Under the pieces are notes generated by a model that was not told the DNA's origin, did no database searches, and saw nothing but the letters and a program-made list of their open reading frames with translations. Of a DNA stretch of 10,307 nucleotides, positions 8,301-10,307 are shown in pieces; position 1 is the first letter of the stretch, and every line of letters starts with the position of its first letter. The position numbers and the translations under genes are program-made. The DNA is from an uncultured Pseudomonadota bacterium. Its GTDB lineage: Bacteria > Pseudomonadota > Gammaproteobacteria > Burkholderiales > SCOH01. The stretch spans positions 1 through 10,307 of the forward strand of contig CALMFQ010000367.1 in assembly GCA_937863215.1 (NCBI GenBank). Reading direction: 5' to 3'.

Positions 8301-9314
8301 CCGGGGGTGGTATTCCAGATCCAGATCAATCCGCGTACCGAAGCCGTGCGTTTTGCCTATGTCAGCCAGGGGGCGGAGGAGTTGTTCGGCATGGGCTGCG
8401 AGGAAATGCTGCAGGACCGCGCCAATTTCGCTGCAATCGTGCATGGCGACGATCTGCCGGCCTTTCTCGATTCGCTGCGCCATTGCACCGGCAGGCTGGA
8501 AGAATGGTTGTGGAATGGACGTATCGTCAACCGCCGCAGTGCCATGCCGCGCTGGGTCAGCCTGCGGGCATTGCCGCATCCGGATGCGGACGGCAGCGTA
8601 CTGTTCGACGGTCTGGTGCTGAATATCAGTGAAGTGAAACAGCAGGAGTCGGAAGTGGAAAGATCCCGGGAAATGTTGCGCGAGCTGGCCGCTCACCTGG
8701 ATTCGGTGCGCGAGGAAGAACGCAAGCGGATTGCCAGAGAGGTGCATGACGAGCTGGGGCAGACGCTGACCGCATTGCGCATGGAAATCGCCATGCTGGA
8801 AATGGAAACCGAGACGGTCGATCAGCTCAAGCATGCCCGCTCGCTGTCGATGAAATCGCTGGTCGATCAGGCCATCGGGGTGGTGCGCGACGTTGCCAGC
8901 TCGCTGCGGCCGGTAGCACTGGATATGGGGCTGGTGCCGGCGCTGATGTGGCTGGCAAGCGAATTCCAGCAGCGCACCGGTGTGGCCTGCAGTGTTGAGC
9001 TGTTCAGCAAGCAGATCGCGCTCGACGACGATCGGGCGACGGTGTTGTTCCGCATCGTGCAGGAGTCGCTGACCAACATCCTGCGCCACGCCGAGGCCCG
9101 GCACGTGGTGATTACGCTGGGCAAGGTCGGACGCCGCTACGTGCTGGAGGTGCGCGACGACGGCAAGGGCTTCGACAGCCACGCCGCCAAGCGCGCCAAC
9201 GCATTCGGCTTGCTCGGCATGCGCGAACGCGCCACCATGCTGGGTGGCACGGCCGAGGTGGTCAGTGAGCCCGGTGCGGGTACCGTAGTGAAAGTGGAGG
9301 TTCCGGAAAAATGA
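5313..9314 (+). CDS. Multi-PAS membrane sensor histidine kinase (HisKA_3 / NarX-DesK type core)
   Basis: This 1333-residue kinase starts at TTG 5313, placed by the GGGAGG site. Seven hydrophobic helices lie in residues 20-248, then a loop of about 200 residues (251-452, predicted periplasmic), then a helix at 454-474. The end of the loop (YRGHPVIAAYRPSAWKLGVVQKLD) resembles the last strand of CHASE/Cache-type sensor domains. Five PAS domains follow at about 486-595, 604-717, 731-845, 860-975 and 989-1108, then a coiled coil (1110-1140). The dimerisation helix carries the phosphoacceptor H1145 in REVHDELGQ. The ATPase domain has the N box around N1255 (QESLTNILRHA), the G1 box DDGKGF (1282-1287), a G2 box (GLLGMRER) and GAGTVVKV near the end. 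All key residues are present, so it should autophosphorylate and pass phosphate to the regulator encoded next, whose start overlaps its stop (ATGA). REVHDE fits HisKA_3 kinases, which also commonly act as phosphatases. The ligand is unknown. Confidence 0.94.
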   Translation: MIPARIGRLFKLLPPARLANASSTGLLLAGWLIFSMYLLLPQVIPQHFPWLAITAPNTAIGLALAGLALRCRADSRWRRMLGGCVVALAMPVLAQHLSGWYPAQPALQLFLVLSPETIRAWPGSMSLLTAIGLLSGGAFLVLPENTTASSVRMGLVILVLACGLIGGIGRLLNIADLLLIEPYLSGMGPATALALILLSIGLCADGFATHGWSDYFVERLDRQLTAIGMLLMLGLGVAAGLTGIAAVVKQESDVSRRMMSNALAYDVELIDTSIGARIRLHQLAAGRSDGELDAVGLEYCERPELPALSIPLPGGKAELFWNEGLFLRTHHDRGPAAGSAICSDLSAALLNSQHAGWLSGPSYETLVCGYSADRRIMCLPTRFRMRPFLLPDHPARSELPVIRALSGLDAASIGNDYRGHPVIAAYRPSAWKLGVVQKLDLADHYAPFRRRVWAGMGIVLTLTLLGGRLLFLFARPMVAMLQRLQRSTRAIVEHAPIAIVGVDQDGTARMLNPSAETMFPDPPDPATGQTLAALLAEPSSTQLARIVEQANQRGCVSSRMRAHGRNGDFDADMHLCAYQLDGELLQIGLFSDISARLRHESELAWWKRIFQHAKWGIAVSRLDDNLLQMVNPWFAHMHGYSADELIGLPFATVFSSAAASELPGHLQRIHELGHYGFESEHRRQDGSLFPVWVDVSLVQDVRNETLYRVANVLDISERKQMEQALSERERLLRMVMDTQQEMIVRWLPDRTVVFVNQAVCRFSGRNKSQLIGRAWLEQEAGRNGGPFNALEWQHDHAGQVQPLRREREMLDGSGNRRLIAWTDTPIFDRDGQLECIQSMGLDISEERQAALALRASELRFAAIFHSMFQFTAILSPSGVLLEINDNALEIASVKRQAVLGRYFWETPWWRKNRQAQPDLQQMIQNAAQGRPARAEMEIHGTGDKRTLLELSLRPVPGSDGAIAWLIAEGRDVTRARQDSETAAAQDRRLRALSANLPGVVFQIQINPRTEAVRFAYVSQGAEELFGMGCEEMLQDRANFAAIVHGDDLPAFLDSLRHCTGRLEEWLWNGRIVNRRSAMPRWVSLRALPHPDADGSVLFDGLVLNISEVKQQESEVERSREMLRELAAHLDSVREEERKRIAREVHDELGQTLTALRMEIAMLEMETETVDQLKHARSLSMKSLVDQAIGVVRDVASSLRPVALDMGLVPALMWLASEFQQRTGVACSVELFSKQIALDDDRATVLFRIVQESLTNILRHAEARHVVITLGKVGRRYVLEVRDDGKGFDSHAAKRANAFGLLGMRERATMLGGTAEVVSEPGAGTVVKVEVPEK

Positions 9315-9967
9315 TCAAGCTCATCATTACCGACGATCATACCGTCGTGCGCCAAGGGGTGCGCAATATGCTCGGCCTGGCCGGCGATATCAGCGTCATC
9401 GGCGAGGCGGCCAGCGGCGACGAACTGTTACAGCTGGACGATGTTGCCGGCGCCGACCTGCTGCTGCTGGACATTTCAATGCCCGGTACCAGCGGCGCCG
9501 AGCTGATCGGCATCCTGAAAAGCCGCTATCCGCGCCTGCCGATCCTTATCCTCAGCATGCACCGCGATGCACAGGTGGCGCATGGCGCCCTGCGTGCCGG
9601 TGCCAGCGGTTACATCACCAAGGACAGCGACCCAAAGGAGCTGATTGCCGCCGTGCGCAAGGTTGTATCCGGTGGCCGCTATCTCAATGCCGACCTGGCC
9701 GAACAGATCGCATTTCAGACCGCAACCGCCAGTGCCGCCGGCAAATCGCCGCTGGACGCACTGTCGGCACGGGAAAAGGAGGTATTGACCTACATCACAC
9801 GTGGCGTGTCGATCAATGACATTGCCGCCGTGCTGTATCTGAGCCCGAAAACCGTATCGACGCACAAAACCAATCTGATGCAGAAACTCGGCATCGAAAA
9901 CAATGCCGATCTGATCCTGTTTGGCGTCAATCACGGACTCAACGATGACGGAAGGCGGCTTGCCTGA
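9311..9967 (+). CDS. NarL/FixJ-family response regulator (receiver + LuxR-type HTH)
   Basis: This is a 218-residue transcription factor of the usual NarL-family length. The receiver (about 1-118) has the acidic pocket D8-D9, the phosphoacceptor D54 in LLLDISMPG, the switch Ser S82 in LSMH and the conserved K104 in YITKDS. A linker of about 30 residues leads to a LuxR-type helix-turn-helix (about 148-210): LSAREKEVLTYITRG, then SINDIAAVLYLSPKTVSTHKTNLMQKLG, whose recognition helix includes PKTVSTH. The start ATG overlaps the kinase stop (ATGA), with GGAGG at 9296-9300 ten bases upstream. The overlap and the match of HisKA_3 kinase with NarL-type regulator strongly suggest a cognate pair. Phosphorylation should drive dimerisation and DNA binding. 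Target promoters are not visible here; whether it regulates its own operon cannot be judged because the operon promoter lies outside the window. Confidence 0.96.
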   Translation: MIKLIITDDHTVVRQGVRNMLGLAGDISVIGEAASGDELLQLDDVAGADLLLLDISMPGTSGAELIGILKSRYPRLPILILSMHRDAQVAHGALRAGASGYITKDSDPKELIAAVRKVVSGGRYLNADLAEQIAFQTATASAAGKSPLDALSAREKEVLTYITRGVSINDIAAVLYLSPKTVSTHKTNLMQKLGIENNADLILFGVNHGLNDDGRRLA

Positions 9968-10128
9968 GCCTGATGGCGATGGTCGTCGATGGGAGGAGGG
10001 CAGAGTCGGTCGCACCGCATGTCGCTGAGCCGGACTCCTGCCATCGCACTGTGTTGCCGTGCCGATGTAGGGTGCGATAGTGTGGCTGCAGCGTGGCCGA
10101 TGCCAGCGGCCGGGTATCGGCGGAAAAC
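9968..10128. other. Short intergenic stretch, no gene seen
   Basis: These 161 bases lie between the regulator stop and the shared terminator. Frames present here lack a ribosome site and recognisable protein content. A 7-base inverted repeat (ATCGCAC at 10043-10049, GTGCGAT at 10072-10078) is present but has a 22-base loop and no T tract. Confidence 0.5.
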
Positions 10129-10159
10129 AAAAAAGGACATCGCATGGATGTCCTTTTTT
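10129..10159. terminator. Bidirectional intrinsic terminator between the signalling operon and the tRNA genes
   Basis: A perfect 7-bp stem (GGACATC at 10135-10141 with GATGTCC at 10147-10153) closes a 5-base loop. Six A residues (10129-10134) precede it and six T residues (10154-10159) follow. On the plus strand the T run ends the che/two-component transcript; on the minus strand the A run becomes a U tract that ends the tRNA-Ala/tRNA-Glu transcript, whose mature 3' end lies only about 10 bases away. The symmetry fits its place between convergent units. Confidence 0.92.
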
Positions 10160-10169
10160 GCCGAATCGC

Positions 10170-10245
10170 TGGCGTCCCCACGGGGATTCGAACCCCGGTT
10201 ACCGCCGTGAAAGGGCGATGTCCTAGGCCTCTAGACGATGGGGAC
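10170..10245 (-). tRNA. tRNA-Glu (anticodon UUC)
   Basis: On the minus strand this is a 76-base tRNA including an encoded CCA (plus-strand TGG at 10170-10172) and discriminator G. The acceptor stem GTCCCCA pairs fully with TGGGGAC. The T arm has CGGGG-TTCGAAT-CCCCG, and the anticodon loop CTTTCAC gives UUC at plus-strand positions 10209-10211 (read as complement). The sequence closely resembles the E. coli tRNA-Glu as I know it. It lies 9 bases downstream of the tRNA-Ala in the direction of transcription and just ahead of the shared terminator, so the two are one transcript. Confidence 0.97.
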
Positions 10246-10254
10246 CCGGTTCTT

Positions 10255-10307
10255 TGGTGGAGGTAAGCGGGATCGAACCGCTGACCTCTTGCATGCCATG
10301 CAAGCGC
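10255..10307 (-). tRNA. tRNA-Ala (anticodon GGC), 5' part cut off by the window edge
   Basis: The 3' 53 bases of a minus-strand tRNA are present: encoded CCA (plus-strand TGG at 10255-10257), discriminator A, acceptor 3' strand, a T arm with AGCGG-TTCGATC-CCGCT, the variable region, and a complete anticodon arm CTTGC-ATGGCAT-GCAAG. The anticodon is GGC (complement of 10295-10297), which reads GCC/GCU alanine codons. The D arm and 5' acceptor strand lie beyond the right edge. It is transcribed ahead of tRNA-Glu with a 9-base spacer. Confidence 0.95.

Noticed and set aside
10043..10078. 7-base inverted repeat in the intergenic stretch before the terminator
   Set aside because: The 22-base loop and lack of a T tract or nearby promoter make it indistinguishable from chance.
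9989..10210. Plus-strand 73-codon frame running through the terminator into tRNA-Glu
   Set aside because: It lacks a ribosome site context with recognisable protein content and overlaps the terminator and a tRNA gene in antisense.
10170..10307. tRNA 3' ends as a possible integration site for a mobile element
   Set aside because: No integrase, no repeated tRNA fragment and no change of gene style is visible next to the tRNAs in this window.

Overview
The window is GC-rich and shows dense, uninterrupted coding on the plus strand. Proteobacterial sensory genes run almost to the right edge, where two minus-strand tRNA genes begin. Gene content (chemotaxis genes, many-PAS signalling proteins) and the tRNA sequences suggest a motile, environmental beta-proteobacterium. 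A Chromobacteriaceae/Neisseriales relative is a guess from general style, not something the sequence proves.

Region 1 (1-1528) is the end of a chemotaxis cluster: the C-terminus of a methyl-accepting chemotaxis protein, a cheW, a short 51-codon reading frame, and cheD. The short frame sits where cheR would be expected, and its translation lines up without gaps with the start of CheR-type methyltransferases before ending in the cheD start codon. I read it as the stump of a deleted cheR. The receptor ends in EFVRF, which fits the C-terminal pentapeptide used to tether CheR-type adaptation enzymes. No cheB is seen in the window.

Region 2 (1576-9967) holds three genes joined by 4-base stop/start overlaps. 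They encode a 1246-residue MASE3 membrane sensor with four PAS domains, a degenerate GGDSF domain and an intact EAL phosphodiesterase domain; a 1333-residue membrane histidine kinase with a periplasmic loop, five PAS domains and a HisKA_3/HATPase core; and a NarL-type response regulator. The kinase and regulator look like a cognate pair. Coupling to the EAL protein suggests that one stimulus pathway controls both c-di-GMP breakdown and transcription. The 47-base gap after cheD leaves co-transcription with the chemotaxis genes possible.

Region 3 (9968-10307) is a short non-coding stretch, then a hairpin terminator with A and T tracts on its two sides that can serve both strands, then convergent tRNA-Glu(UUC) and a truncated tRNA-Ala(GGC) on the minus strand. 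No mobile element, CRISPR array or phage gene was seen. The closest thing to an unusual system is the remodelled chemotaxis cluster (lost cheR, retained tether motif, cysteine-tailed CheD) joined to a coupled c-di-GMP/two-component module.
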